A DNA stretch of 64,000 nucleotides from Euryodendron excelsum (lineage: Eukaryota > Streptophyta > Magnoliopsida > Ericales > Pentaphylacaceae). The stretch lies in contig CM065389.1 of NCBI GenBank assembly GCA_033060915.1, forward strand, positions 13,122,001 through 13,186,000. The letters run 5' to 3'. Positions within the stretch are counted from its first letter, which is position 1. Each line of letters begins with the position of its first letter. Under the pieces are notes generated by a model that saw only the letters and a list, made by a program, of their open reading frames with translations, made no database searches and was not told the DNA's origin. This document shows, piece after piece, positions 25,328 to 37,385 of the stretch. The position numbers were made by a program, and so were the translations under genes.

Positions 25328-27526
25328 AATACACAAGCACGTAAGATCAAAAGAGGTATAATATTCCAAACCAACTTTCGCCGTTGTCCCACGATGCTAG
25401 TGGTCTCATATTTGAAACAGAGATATTCCATAGAACGAGAAAAACTATATAAAATATATTACTAGAATGATGTAGCTAGATGAGAGTTATTCATTTTATA
25501 ATTAAAACCCTTCATAATAATTCTTAATTATAAAAATGTCACTGTCACATTATTTCAGTAATATTTTCTATACAAATGTTTTGGAAGGATAACATTTTTC
25601 ATATTTATAACTTTGATTCAAGTTGTTTCTTGATGAAATGGTTTCTTGATCAAAGCTAATACCATCCGGGCCCTTCTTTGCTCGACCTACGTACCAGGTG
25701 CAAAAATGATGAGATGTGGGACGGTTAGATTTATATAGACCAATGAATAGTTCATAATACTTTGTATTCATAATTTAATGTTGTGTTTGGATCAATAATT
25801 TAGTGATGAAAAAGAAAAGAAAAAAGAAAATGTGAAAAAAAATGGAGCAAAAATCTTCTTTACTTTTATTCTCTTTTCTCTCACTTTAATTTTATTTTCT
25901 TTTTGCTTTAGAAAAAAGTTTAGTGATCAAGTAGTATCAACTGCTTAGTGTTTATCCATATTAAATTAGGATACAAAATGTTTTATTATATTAGGGCATT
26001 ATGAATTTGTAATTAATGAAAAGACTTTTAATCTAATAAATAACACATGGTATAATTTGATATGTATGAATACTAAATAATCTTGTACTACTTAACTACT
26101 GGAAGTTTTTCCTTTTACTTTTACTTTTTTTTTTAACAAATTTAAATTTCAAACACAACATAAAAATTTCAGTGCTACATTTATTTGGAAAACTCTATTT
26201 TAACAGAATTTTTTACATAGAATTCTATGGCACCATATTTATGCAGTGGCATTTATGTATCGAAAAATATTTTAATAAATATTTTATTATAAAATAAAAA
26301 TATCTCAATTCAACCACATCATTATGTTTACATTTTCTATTGCCGTATTACTGTTGTCAATTATAAGCCTAGCTCAATCAGTTATCTGAGTGGTGCCACG
26401 AGGTGCGGTGAGGTCGGGTTTTTGAGTGTGTTTATGGACGAACGCTCGTTTATGGAAGAAGGAAAAGATTATGCATGATGATTGGCTAAATGGTTTGTAT
26501 AGGCTTTCATGAGTTTTCCTCCTTATATGCTGAACCAAAATTCACCATCACATTAATGGTTTGTGTAGGATTTCATTAGTTTAGTTTTCTTCACCTGTCA
26601 ATCAAATCTTAATCAAGGCGTAAGTACCTTCAATACACAAGCACAAAAGATCAAGAGTTACAATATTTCTAAACCATATTTTCCCGGATCAAGAGTTACA
26701 ATATTTCTAAACCACATTTTCCCACTATCATTTAGGGACGGTAAAATAACTCGATATCTCGGATCTTTGTTATGCCCTATCCCACTCTTATTGAGACGGA
26801 TACGAGGTGAGACTAATCGGGATGGAAACAATTTAAGGACAAGGTACAATAACTCTCTCTAACCAAAACCCGTGCTATTTATACATAAATATTTATTTTT
26901 TATATGTACATATTTTATTAAAATATAATTACTATAATTTTTTTTTAATTTTATTTCTTAATTTGTTCACGAGTCATTTAAAAAAATCACTAACCTAAAA
27001 GGAAATGAGGGGTGTAGAGAGGAGTTAAGCAACACGAGATAGGTATAGGAGGAGAAGTTACTGTGCCGGAATGAAAATGGCATAGGAATCTCCGGACTCA
27101 AATCTACTATTGCCATACATTGTATTATCATATGAGGCTAGTGGTGTCCCACATTTGAAATAGACTATCAACAAAGCTAAATTTCCGCGTCTGAGATGGG
27201 TACATTTTCTTAGGACATAAGAAACGACAGATGGGTTGGTTAGATTGGCCAATTAGTTAGGGACACACAATCAAAGTTCATTTTCAACTGCTTCACTATA
27301 CGCCCACAAACATGGGGGACTAACCTTTTAAGAATTTAATGGTATTTAAGTGTGCATGAAAATTGGGTCATTGAGTCACTCTTGGATTGCTAAAAAAAAA
27401 AAAAAACCTTCAGAAACATCTGAAACTACGTTAAACATCGCATAAAATGGAACCAGATAACATCTCTTTTTACCAGGTCATGATCTTCATGATAAATAGC
27501 CCAGTAAGCAAAGCGTTACAAGCACG
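25328..27526. other. Duplicated ASR intergenic sequence upstream of gene E
   Basis: Patchwork of ASR-unit sequence. 25,328-25,435 matches the promoter-proximal block near 17,975; 25,560-26,370 matches 17,090-17,430; 26,370-27,520 matches 17,440-18,390 ('gagtggtgccacgaggtg', 'tatggaagaaggaa'). A short direct duplication ('gatcaagagttacaatattt') occurs at about 26,648-26,710. No gene is visible. Confidence 0.6.
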
Positions 27527-27534
27527 TATAAATA
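27527..27534 (+). promoter_or_regulatory. TATA box of gene E with ACGT core
   Basis: TATAAATA in the context 'aagcacgtataaatat', 111 bp before the ATG, the same layout as gene D. The 'gcgttacaa' block lies just upstream. Confidence 0.6.
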
Positions 27535-27651
27535 TCAATCCTTCGTTCTTCTTCCACAGGCCCATCCATCAAAACCTCTCTTTCGCATACAACCTACTTT
27601 GCATTCTCACTGTCATTGTATTTTTACAACCACCACCATGGCTGAACAGAA

Positions 27652-27685
27652 GCACCACCACCACCACCACCACCACCACCACCAC
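27652..27685 (+). repeat. (CAC)n tract encoding 11 consecutive His
   Basis: A nearly pure CAC trinucleotide run at codons 6-16 of gene E exon 1, expanded relative to B and D (which have mixed His/Arg/Ser codons here). Confidence 0.85.
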
Positions 27686-28058
27686 AACCACAAGGAAGAA
27701 GGGCAGCCTGTTGGTGCAGTTGCTTTTTCTGCGACCACCCATAACCACGAGAAAGAGGCGAAACACCACAAGCATCTTGAGCACCTCGGCGAGCTCGGCG
27801 CTGTTGCTGCTGGCGCTTATGCATTGGTAACGCTCTAAAATTTCTTATATGTACATATGATTTGTTTGTAAGCACTGTATCCAAAAGCAAGGCGCTTAGG
27901 GAGTTATGTATGAGGTTCTGGTTCAATTTTTTATTTTATTTTTTGAAATAAAAAGAAGACAATAAGCAACTTCAGTTCAAACTTTTCTTTTTGTTCGATC
28001 ATTCTTTCCTTTTTGGTGGACACAATCCACAAATTCTCTATATAGTTATATATATATA

Positions 28059-28063
28059 TATAT
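28059..28063 (+). repeat. Target-site duplication TATAT, left
   Basis: TATAT immediately before the 5' LTR, matched by TATAT at 56,150-56,154 immediately after the 3' LTR. The flank is an AT dinucleotide run, which slightly weakens the evidence. Confidence 0.75.
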
Positions 28064-28640
28064 TGGTGATAGGGTTTTCCGACCAGATTAGAGATCCATC
28101 CCATGCCACTTGATCGTTGCCCGACCAGGTCTCCAGGCCATTCGTCCTCGACTTCTCAAGCTGAACGGATGCCCGCAACTGCCCTCCGATCGGGTCAGCG
28201 CCCGACCGTATCGCGGGGGGGGGGGCACTTCTGACACTGTCCGCCCCGGCATGCATCAGGGGCATGGGTGTGGCGTGTACTTGCAACAATCGCCTCGCCC
28301 CTAACACCGTTCTGACACATGCCACCCTAGAGTGTAAAGGTGGCCCTCTCAAGTATTCTGACACCATTCTGATCCCTCACCAGGAGACCGCCACATGGAT
28401 AGACCACTTACCTCCACCATGCAAGCATACAAGGGGAAAACTTCAGCCCCTTCATAGGTACAAAAAATATACGCAACCCTAAGATTTCTCTCCATCCAAC
28501 ACTCTGAATCTAACTAGAACACAGGAGGGCCTTTGGCTCCCATCACACCGGTGGGTTTTAGTGCAGGAGATCATCAGCCGACCAAAGAGCAGTTCGTTCC
28601 GGACCTGGGGGCAAGCCACCACGAGATTGCTGCATCATCA
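28064..28640 (+). repeat. 5' LTR of the Tat element
   Basis: 577 bp starting TGGTGATAGGG and ending GCATCATCA, with 7-bp near-inverted ends (TGGTGAT/ATCATCA). It is homologous throughout to 55,536-56,149. A poly-G run (about 28,205-28,215) is shared. Confidence 0.92.
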
Positions 28641-28642
28641 GC

Positions 28643-28660
28643 TGGCGCCGTCTGTGGGAA
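28643..28660 (+). promoter_or_regulatory. Primer binding site
   Basis: TGGCGCCGTCTGTGGGAA begins two bases after the 5' LTR. It has the TGGCGCC start expected for pairing with the CCA end of a tRNA. I could not assign the tRNA. Confidence 0.8.
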
Positions 28661-28681
28661 TGACTTCTCTCATGGCATTTC

Positions 28682-28876
28682 ATGGTCGTGACTAGGTTTG
28701 GGATTAGCACCCTCCCTGAAGGAACTTCGATGGCTGATTCCAGTGCAGAAAAGATAGCCGCCTTGGAGAAGACGGTGGCTGACATGATGGCCAGCATGCA
28801 GCAGCTGGTCCATCAAAACGCGGAGTTGCTCCAACGAAACCCCCCCCCCCCTCCATCAGAGATTTCACCACAGCCC
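28682..28876 (+). pseudogene. Tat gag, N-terminal fragment
   Basis: From an ATG at 28,682 (or 28,730, MADSSAEKIAALEKTVADMM) the frame encodes the acidic, coiled-coil-prone N-terminus of a gag protein. It ends in a proline run (about 28,845-28,860). It is cut at 28,876 by the giant-LTR compound. Coding resumes at 36,466 in the middle of the capsid-like region, so the intervening gag segment (probably a few hundred bases) is deleted. Confidence 0.7.
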
Positions 28877-31800
28877 TGTCGTGCCCAGATTTTTCGCACT
28901 CGAGGAATACTCACACAAGCGAGAAAAACACTGTACTCTCTCATTAGAACTCACCCTCCTAGAAAAATGAGTGCGACTAGGTTTGAATTGAAAAATTAGT
29001 TTGAATAAAGGGCTTTTGAAAAAGATTCGGAGTCGCCACCTAACTTGATTAAGGTGAGTTAGGTCACCTAAAAACTAAGAATAATCCGAAGACTACACTT
29101 AGGGTTTTTAAAAAAAAAAAGGTTTTTGAAAATACCACCTCAAGAGAGGATTTTTAAGAAAACAGGTTGTTTGGTAATCTTTGGAAAATATTTAGCCCTT
29201 TTTGAAAAATAACTCCTTTTTGGTCTTTGAAAACAGTGATTCTAGGTTCGGAGGTTGGTTACGTGTAGGGAAGACGCACTAAGCCATCACCCTACCCCGC
29301 CCTTTCGGTACCTACATGTCAATCTACCCTAGATTCACCTATGAGAGTCTTCAACTAATTATTGGTCAATCCTATCCACTTTGAAAAACAATGCTTGAAA
29401 AGAAACTAACATGATGCATGATATGCAAGTGCAAGTTAAGAGAATTAAAAAATAGATTTGAAAAGAGATTGATTTGAAATTGATTTGATTTGAAAATAGA
29501 TTTGAATAGATGGAATTGAAATTGGAAAGTCTGAAAATTTGGAAATAGAAATTTGAAAATAGAAATTTTGAAATTGGAATTTTGAGAATAGATTGGAATT
29601 TGAAATTTGAAAATGTGGAAACCGCACCCATGATGGTGGAATTGAAATTTTGAAAAGTGTTGTGACTGCGCCTATGAAGGTTGCCTACGTATTCCTTTGG
29701 GGAAATCAGGTCAGTCGTAGTTCGGACCGGAGTCCGATTGAAAAGAGATTGATTTGAAGAGAGAGATTGGATTGGAAGAAAGAGATTGAATTGAAAATTG
29801 GATTTGATTTGATATTAGAAGAGGAGATTGGAAATTGAAATTGAAAAGATTAGACTTTGATTTGAAAAGATGGATTTGGACTTGTTTTGGAAAGAGAAGG
29901 TTTAAGAAACCTAGACTTAAGAAAGATGAGACTTAGGAAAGACTCAAGAGTTTAAGAACTAAAGATTGGATTTAGGAAAGGTTCGAATTAGGAAAGGTTC
30001 GAAATTTAGGAAAGTTTCATTTTTGGAAAGTTTTGAAATTAGGAAAGTTTGGAATTTAGGAAAGTTTGGAAATTGGAAAGTTTTGAATTTAGAAAGTTTT
30101 GAGATAGGGAAGTTTCAACTTAGGAAAGTTTGAATTTGGAAAGGTTTGAAAAAGGAAAGTTTTCGATTTAGGAAATGTTTGAATTATGAAAGTTTTGAGT
30201 TTAGAAAAGTCTTAGATTTGGAAAGATGTTGAAGTTTTGGAAAGTTTAGAATTTGGAGAGATTTAGGTTTAGAAAGATTCAACTTGAGAAAGTTTCAAAT
30301 TTAGAAAGTTTTGAATTTGGAAAGATTTGAAATTTAGAAAGTTTAAGATTTAGAAAATCTTAGAGTTTTAGAAAATCTTGAGATTAGGAAAGGTTCGAGT
30401 TTAGGAAAAGTTTGAAAACTTGAATTTGGAAAGTTAAGATTTGGAAAGGGGGTTGAATTAGGAAAGGGTTGAATTAGGAAAGATTTGAAAGTTGAGTTTT
30501 AAAACTTAGGAAAGATTTTTATGTTCAAGTTTTGGAAACTTAAGATTTAGGAAAGGAGAAGCTTAAGAAGGATTTGAATTTAGGAAAGATTTGGATTTTG
30601 AAACTTAAGGAAAGATTTGAAGTTTAGGTTTAGGAAACTTATGGTTTAGGAAGGTAGGAAATTAGGAAGGAGTTGAATTAGGAAAGGTTTGGGATTTGTT
30701 TCTAAAAACGGAGGATTGGATCTAGTTTCCTAAACGGATAGATTGGATTTGGTAAGGATTTGGAAAGGGAGATTCTAGAAACCCTAGTTTTGAAAGTATG
30801 GAATTTTAACGTATAAAAGAGGTTTTGGAAACATGTATAGTTTGGATGTGAAAACAAGAGGTTTTGAAAACCTAGGTTTGGGGCAAAGTTTGAAAACCAT
30901 GTTTTTGGAAAGAAAAGTAGGGTTTCCTAATTGTGAGTTCTAGGGCTTGATTTGGGCTCTAAGGAAAGAGTTTTTGGAAAGCGCGTTTTTGGAGACGAAG
31001 ATTTTCTAAAAGGGAATCCTAGGGAGGAGTTTTTGGAAAGTGAATTTGAAAATAGAGTTTTTGAAAAAAGAGAAGGAGTTTTTGGAAAGTGTGTTTTTGG
31101 AAACGTAGATTTTAGAAGAAAAATCCTAAAGGGGAATTTCTAGAGGAAAGTTTTTGGAAAGAAAGTTTTTTGGAAAGATTTTTTGGAGAGAGTTTTTTTA
31201 GGAAGATTTTTGGTAGAAGATTGTTGAAGTGAGTTTTTGGAAAGATTTTCGGGGAACGTTTTTAGAAAGTGGATTTTGGGGAGAGGATTTTGGAAAGGAG
31301 TTGAAAAAGGGAGTTTTGAAAAATAAATTTTGGAAGGAGTTTTTAGAAAACAATTTTGGAGAGGAAAGTTTTAAGAAAGTATGTCGAAAAAGAGATTTTT
31401 AGGAAGAGGGATTTGGAAAAAGAGTTTTTAGAAGGTATAAAAATATTTCACTTTCCTAAAGCGATTCTAGCCATAAAAAGGTTAGGACCACTTCAGGAAA
31501 GCGGTTTTGGAAAACAATAAGATTTGAAAATATAGACCATAAAAGGTCACTTTTACTGTAACACTTTCCTAAAACAACCCTAGCCATGGAAATGCTAGAA
31601 TCACCCTAGAATTGTGGTTTTGAAAACAAGTTTTTAAAAAAGAGATTTTGCTGCAATTTTGAAAACAAGTTTGAAAACGATTTTGAAAATAACTTTGAAA
31701 ACGGTTTTTGGAAGATGCAAGATCATGATATGCACAATGCAATTTGAGGTCGTGAACATACAAGGCTAAGGCTTCACCACATAAACAAGGGGGCCGGACC

Positions 31801-34281
31801 CACGTGGTCTCTGGTTAGACTAGAAAAAAGCCCCCGACACGGTGACTCTCCAACAGTCTAATCCTACACATGGACCGGGAATCCCCTTGTTTTAAGCATG
31901 CAAAGAAAGGGGGGGAAAGAGATGGGGGAATAAAATAGAGAAAACCCAAGTGGGTTAGGAGAGAGAAGAGAGAGGGGGAAGTGCGAAAAATTAAATAGGG
32001 AGCCTACCGTATGTCTTGTTTATTTTGCGCGCCGTGCTGTCTTCGGTCTTCGTCTTGATCTTCACCTTCAGTCTTCAAGAGTTGTCTTCAAGCTTTGGAT
32101 TGCAACTCTTCAAGTCTTTAAAGGATGGTTGAAGGCTAGTGTATAAGTGTATGGGGGTGTGTATGAGTGTATAGGAGGCTAGGGTTTGTGTAGGGTGGCT
32201 AGGGTTTGGAAAACCTAGGGAAGCTAGGGTTTAGGAGATGCTCGAGCTCTGTATATCGAATTATATGATTTTTGGTTTGAGTTTTCGGATCCTTTAAACG
32301 TTGGAAGAGGCTTTGTATTTATAGAGGGAGAAATACAGTGGCGCTTGTTGTAGTGGCGCCAGGCCAAAATTCCTTCCGTGGCGCCACTCCTAGTGGCGCC
32401 AGCCAATTAGGAAACTATTAAGGTCGGCAAGCAACGTATCTTTGACTAGATTTGGGTGCATATACTAGTGACTACCATACAATTTTTAGCCTGGCTTCAC
32501 TAGGAGTGGCTCCGGAAAGTCTGGGAATGATTTGGAGGAACCAAGAATGACCCGGAAGGCCGAAAAAGAGCAGGAACAGCTAAAATAGTGTCCTAGAGGT
32601 ATTTGACTTGAAAAGTGAGGATAGGATGTGTCGGAAGGGTTGACCGGGCCTTTAGGGGCAAAACGGTCAATCGGACCGGGAAACCGCCGGGACAGACTCG
32701 GACTGTCCCAGAAGAAGACTTGGGATCTGGAAACATTATTCAGAATGTTCTCAGAGGTTGTCGGTTTGATTCCTAGAGTCGGCGTGGTTGGAAAAGGAGA
32801 TCGGCCTACCAGGGGCAAAACGGTCATTTTGTACCGGGTTGGCCGGAACTGACTCAGAATGATCTAGAAAGGTAAAAGGAGGTTGAGAACACTATAAAAA
32901 GTAATCTCAGGAGGTTACCGGTTTGATACCCAGAGCCAGTGTGGTCGAAAAAGGAGACCGGCCCACCAGGAGCAAAACGGTCATTTTGTACCGGGTTGGC
33001 CGGAACTGACTCGGAATGATCCGGAAAGGTAAAGGAAGGTTGAGAATACTATAAAAAGTATTCTCGAAAAATTACTGGTTTGATACCCAGAGCCGATGTG
33101 GTTCCCGGGGTGTTCGGATACCTAGGGGCAAGATGGTCATCTTGACCAGAAAGTCTCGGAAAAGGTCCTAAGGGTAGTTTGGTCATTTTTCACCGAAGTG
33201 GGCTAACATACACTAGTGTTGACCTGGGTTTTGAGTGTTTTTCCACTCTAACAGCGGTCGTCGTGACACAGGGGTTTGTTGGCAATTCCCTATATCGACC
33301 TATTTGTGAGTATTTCCGTTACTCTAACGGTTTTGTGAGTAGTTTCGCTACTCAGACCGTCTCGAGGAATAAACTGTCTCGAGAGAGGGATTGGAAAGGG
33401 GTCTTATCGTATCCGAAGAGACGTGCCTAGATTGGAACTGTCTCGAGGAATAAACTGTCTCGAGAGTGGGATTGGAATGGGTCTTACCGTCTCCGAGGAG
33501 ACGTGCCTGGAGTGGAACCGTTTCGAGGAATAAACTGTCTCGAGAGTGGGATTGGAAAGGGGTCTTACCGTCTCCGAAGAGACGTGCCTGGATTGGAACC
33601 GTCTCGAGGAATAAACTGTCTCGAGAGTGGGATTGGAAAGGGGTCTTACCGTCTCCTAAGAGACGTGCCTGGATTGGAACCGTCTCGAGGAATAAACTGT
33701 CTCGAGAGTGGGATTGGAAAGGGGTCTTACCGTCTCCGAAGAGACGTGCCTGGATTGGAAAGGGGTCTTACCGTCTCCGAAGAGACGTGCCTGGATTGGA
33801 ACCGTCTCGAGGAATAAACTGTCTCGAGAGTGGGATTGGAAAGGGGTCTTACTGTCTTCGAGGAGACGTGCCTAGAGTGGAACCGTCTCGAGGAATAAAC
33901 TGTCTCGAGAGTGGGATTGGAAAGGGGTCTTACTGTCTCTGAAGAGACGTGCCTGGATTGGAACCGTCTCGAGGAATAAACTGTCCTGAGAGAGGGATTA
34001 GAAAGGGGTCTTATCGTCTCCGAAGAGATGTGCCTGGATTGGAACCGTCTCGAGGAATAAACTGTCTCGAGAGTTGGGTTGGAATCGGAAAGGAAAGGAC
34101 AATGCCCCTAAGGGCATTTTGGTCATTTTGCCTCTATTTGGGCCTGACAGGCCCGCGAAGCATTGGACAGACAGGATTTGGACTTAGAATGTTGGTTTCG
34201 ATAGGAATATGCCCACAATGACTTGAAAACAAGTCTGGACGGAGTGAAGACTGCCGAGCGGTAAAAAATGAAGTACTTACA
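28877..34281 (-). mobile_element. Giant LTR copy L2 (5,405 bp), 3' LTR of a truncated element
   Basis: Complete reverse-oriented LTR: minus-strand start TGTAAGTACTTC at 34,281, end at 28,877. Just outside its 5' end, on the minus strand, is a purine tract (AGAAAAAGAGGGG), as expected for the polypurine tract before a 3' LTR. It contains nine 81-bp hairpin units (33,355-34,080), 160-bp repeats (about 32,600-33,180), a TATA box (about 32,312-32,325), AAACCCTA motifs and the U5 repeat array (29,400-31,430). No coding region. Confidence 0.8.
33355..34085 (-). repeat. 81-bp hairpin tandem repeats in L2, nine units
   Basis: Units of 81 bp containing CGTCTCCGAAGAGACG, with one partial unit created by a deletion near 33,760. 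This is the largest array among the copies in the window (L1 has seven units, L5 about four, L6 two). Confidence 0.85.
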
Positions 34282-34740
34282 GTTGCCCCTCTTTTTCTGT
34301 CTTTGCTTGTCAAAGACAGAAAACGATAAGAGTAAGAGTCCCATGTTGACTGTGAGGCAGTCGGAGGGACGGACACTGGAAATCTTTCGACAACGGGGGT
34401 CGAAAATGGATAACGGGCCAAAAATGCCTTCGAAAACCAGTTTTGGCGGGAAAAAGGGCAAAACTGCCCAGAATTTGAATCAGCACCTCCGCTCGTGGCG
34501 CCAGGTTTGAATTTAAAACCAAAAAATTCTGGTTCGAGTGCTTACGGGATTTGAAGAGTTTTTGAAGAATCTGAAAGTCTTCAAGTGGAAATTGACTTGA
34601 ACCTTGAAGGAGCACTCCTTGGGGACCGTGGGTGATTGCCGGAAGGAGACCACGTCGCCGAAAAAGTCGCCAGAAGAGAAGATTTCACCGGAGAACTTCC
34701 AAAGTGTGAGTTTTCAAATTTTGTTGATTTTAATGTGTAG
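34282..34740 (-). mobile_element. Internal remnant of giant-LTR element with polypurine tract
   Basis: 459 bp not found in the other giant-LTR copies. Next to L2 it reads, on the minus strand, as a purine tract (34,285-34,299) before the LTR start. The rest has a GTGGCGCCAGG motif (about 34,497) and a short open frame at 34,604-34,720 without a recognisable product. It is the only internal sequence of this family in the window, and it shows that the 5.3-kb units are LTRs. Confidence 0.6.
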
Positions 34741-36465
34741 AACCAAATTCAACTCCTTTCTAATTCAACTCTTTCCTAAACTTCTACCTTCCAACTCTTT
34801 CCTAATTAAACTCTTTCCTAAATTTTCCAACTCTTTCCTAATTCAACTCCTTCCTAAACTTCTACCTTCCTAAGTCTTAAGTTTTCAAAACTTGAACATA
34901 AAAACCTTTCCTAAATTTTACAACTCGACTTCTACATCTTTCCTAATTCAACCCTTTTCTTAACTCTACCCCTTTTCAAATCTTAACTTTTCAAACCTAA
35001 GTTTTCACATCTTTCCTAAACTCAAACCTTTCCTAATCTCAAGATCTTCTAAAACTCTAAAACTTTCTAAATCCTAAACTTTCTAAAATTCAAATCTTTC
35101 TAAAATTCTAAGCTTTCTAAATTCAAAACTTTCTTAAGTTAAATATTTCTAAACCCAAATCTTTCTAAATTCTAAACTTTTCTAAAACTTCAACTCCTTA
35201 TAAATTTCAAAACTTTCTAAACTCAAAACTTCCTTATTTTCAAAACTTCCTTGTTTTCTAAACTTTCCAAATTCAAAACTTTCTTAAGTTGAAACTTTCT
35301 TAATTTAAAACTTTCTTAATTCATAACTTTCGTAATTTTGAAACTTTCCTAAATTGAAATTTTCCTAAAACGAAACTTTTCAAAAGTGACACTTACCCAT
35401 TTCGAAACTTTTCTAAATCGGACCTTTCCTAATTCGAACATTTCCTAAATCCAATCCTTTCCTAAATCTTCTAAGTCCAACATTCAAATTCAACCTTTCG
35501 TAATCTCAAGTCCTTTCTAAATTCTCTCTTTCCTAAGTCTACGTTTTCTAATACCAAGTTTTCCAAAGTCAAGTCTTCTCAAATCTTCCAATCAAAGTTC
35601 AATCTCTCAATCTTCTAATCCAATTTCCAATTCAATCTCTTTCTTCCAAACCAATCTCTTTTCAATCGGATTCTTGCCCGAACTACGATTGACCTGATTC
35701 CTCTAAAAGGATATGTAGGCAACCCCCATGGGTGTAGTCTCCACGTTTTTCAAATCTCAAATTCTACAATCTTTTCAAATCTCCAATCTATCTTCAAATT
35801 TCCAATTTCAAATTTCTCAAACTTTCCAATTTCAATTCTATCTTTTCAAATCTCTTCTAAAATCAAATCAAATTCTTTTTTTCAAATTTCTTTCCAAATC
35901 AATTTTTCAATTATCTTTTCTTGCACTTGCATATCATGTATCATATTTTTAAACATTGTTTTCTCAAGTGGGTAGTATTGGATAGTTGTTAATTGAAGAC
36001 TCTCATAGGTGAATCTAGGGTAGATTGACATGTAGGTACTGAAAGGGCGGGGTAGGGTGATGGCTTAGTGCGTCTTCCCTACACGTAACCAACCTCCGAA
36101 CCTAGATCACTGATTTTAGAGACTAAAAAAGGAGTTATTTTTCAAAAAGGGCTAAATGTTTTCCAAAGGTTTCCAAACAACCTGTTTTCCTGAAAACCCT
36201 CTCTTGAGGAGATATTTTCAAAATTGTTTTCTAAAAACCCTAAGTGTAGTCTTCGGATTATTCTTAGTTTTTCGGTGACCTAACTCACCTTAATCAAGTT
36301 AGGTGGCGACTCCAAACTTTTTCTAAAAGCCCTTTATTCAAAATCAATTTTCAATTCAAACTTAGTTGCACTCATTCTTCTAGGAGGGTGAGTTCTAACG
36401 AGAGAGTACAACATTTTTTCCGCTTGTGTGTGTATTCCTCGAGTGCAAAAAATCTGGGCGCGACA
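34741..36465 (+). mobile_element. Giant LTR copy L3, 3' third only, plus orientation
   Basis: It starts abruptly in the CTTTCCTAAA-like array and runs through the 'cgaactacgattgacctgat' and 'gggcggggtagggtgat' blocks to the terminus GGGCGCGACA at 36,465. It is inverted relative to L2, giving arms of about 1.7 kb (28,877-30,600 against 34,741-36,465). The bases flanking L2-L3 (AGCCC and ATACA) do not match, so this is a rearranged compound and not one insertion. Confidence 0.75.
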
Positions 36466-37385
36466 ATACACTTGCAAGTAATGCCGAACGAGATCATGTG
36501 CAGGGCTTTCCCCGTCACGTTGAAGGGTTCGACACGAATATGGTTCAACAAAATCAAGCCTACATCGGTCTCTACTTTCAAAGAACTCAGTAAGCTCTTC
36601 GTGAGCCACTACATTGGGGCCCAGAGGTAGAGGAGACCTGTGGCCTACTTGTTGACTGTGAGGCAGAAGAAGGAGGAAACACTACGGGAGTACGTGGGGA
36701 GGTTCAACCAAGAGACTTTGGTCGTAGATGACGTGGACGATAAGGTGGTTGTCACGGCATTTATGAGCGGCTTAAAAAGTGGGAAACTCCTCTTCTCCCT
36801 ATCGAAGAGATCGCCCCAGGATATGGCAAAGTTGATGCTCCGTGCTTAGAAGCACATGAATGCGGAGGATGCCATGACTACGATGCGAGATAATGATGAA
36901 GGGGGTGGCTCACGCACAGAGAAGAAGAGGTCAAGCGGAACCTCGAACAATGAGAGGAAGACTAAGACGAGTCGAAATAGCAACCGGGCGAGGAACAGAG
37001 GAGAGGAGAGGCGCGAGCACTATCGCGATCTTAATCGAACGTTCACCCCTCTCGCAACGAAGCTGAAGGATGTCCTGATAGAGATCAGAAACGACCTGGA
37101 CTTGAAATGGCCCGAGCCTTTGAAGGCACCGTCGGGTATGAGGAACAGGAGGCGATACTACCGGTTCCACTGTGATTATGGCCACGACACGGAGGATTGT
37201 ATCGACCTGAAGCAGTAGATCAAGGATCTGATCCAACGGGGGAGGCTTAGCTGTTATGTGGCTGGTCGAGATCGAGCACGGGTGGAATGACGCAGTCTAG
37301 CAAGAACAGAAACAACCACCCAGCCCATTGGAGAGATAAGGGTCATTGCGGGTGGATTTGCTGGAGGAGGGGAGTCCTCTTCAGC
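36466..37385 (+). pseudogene. Tat gag, C-terminal part with zinc-knuckle-like motif
   Basis: Coding resumes with IHLQVMPNEIMCRAFPVTLK and KLFVSHYIGAQR, the gag core of Tat elements. It continues through RQKKEETLREYVGRFNQET to a basic region and an FHCDYGHDTEDC motif (about 37,168-37,203). In-frame stops: TAG at 36,628, 36,847 and 37,216, TGA at 37,288. At 37,216 the expected residue is Gln (CAG to TAG). No frameshift was noticed. Confidence 0.85.

Noticed and set aside
29359..29631. Phe/Ser/Asn-rich open frames in U5 arrays (also near 54-344, 35,728-35,952, 44,068-44,389, 48,557-48,769)
   Set aside because: They mirror the G-poor composition of the array and are not conserved as proteins between copies.
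33466..33942. Long open frames in the 81-bp repeats (also 4217-4663, 39,016-39,312)
   Set aside because: The 81-bp period is a multiple of three, so several frames stay open by construction; the products are repeats of the DNA unit with no conserved start.
36931..37236. Antisense open frames across Tat gag and pol (also 37,254-37,604, 37,825-38,208)
   Set aside because: They are shadows of the sense coding frames; the sense frame matches known domains.
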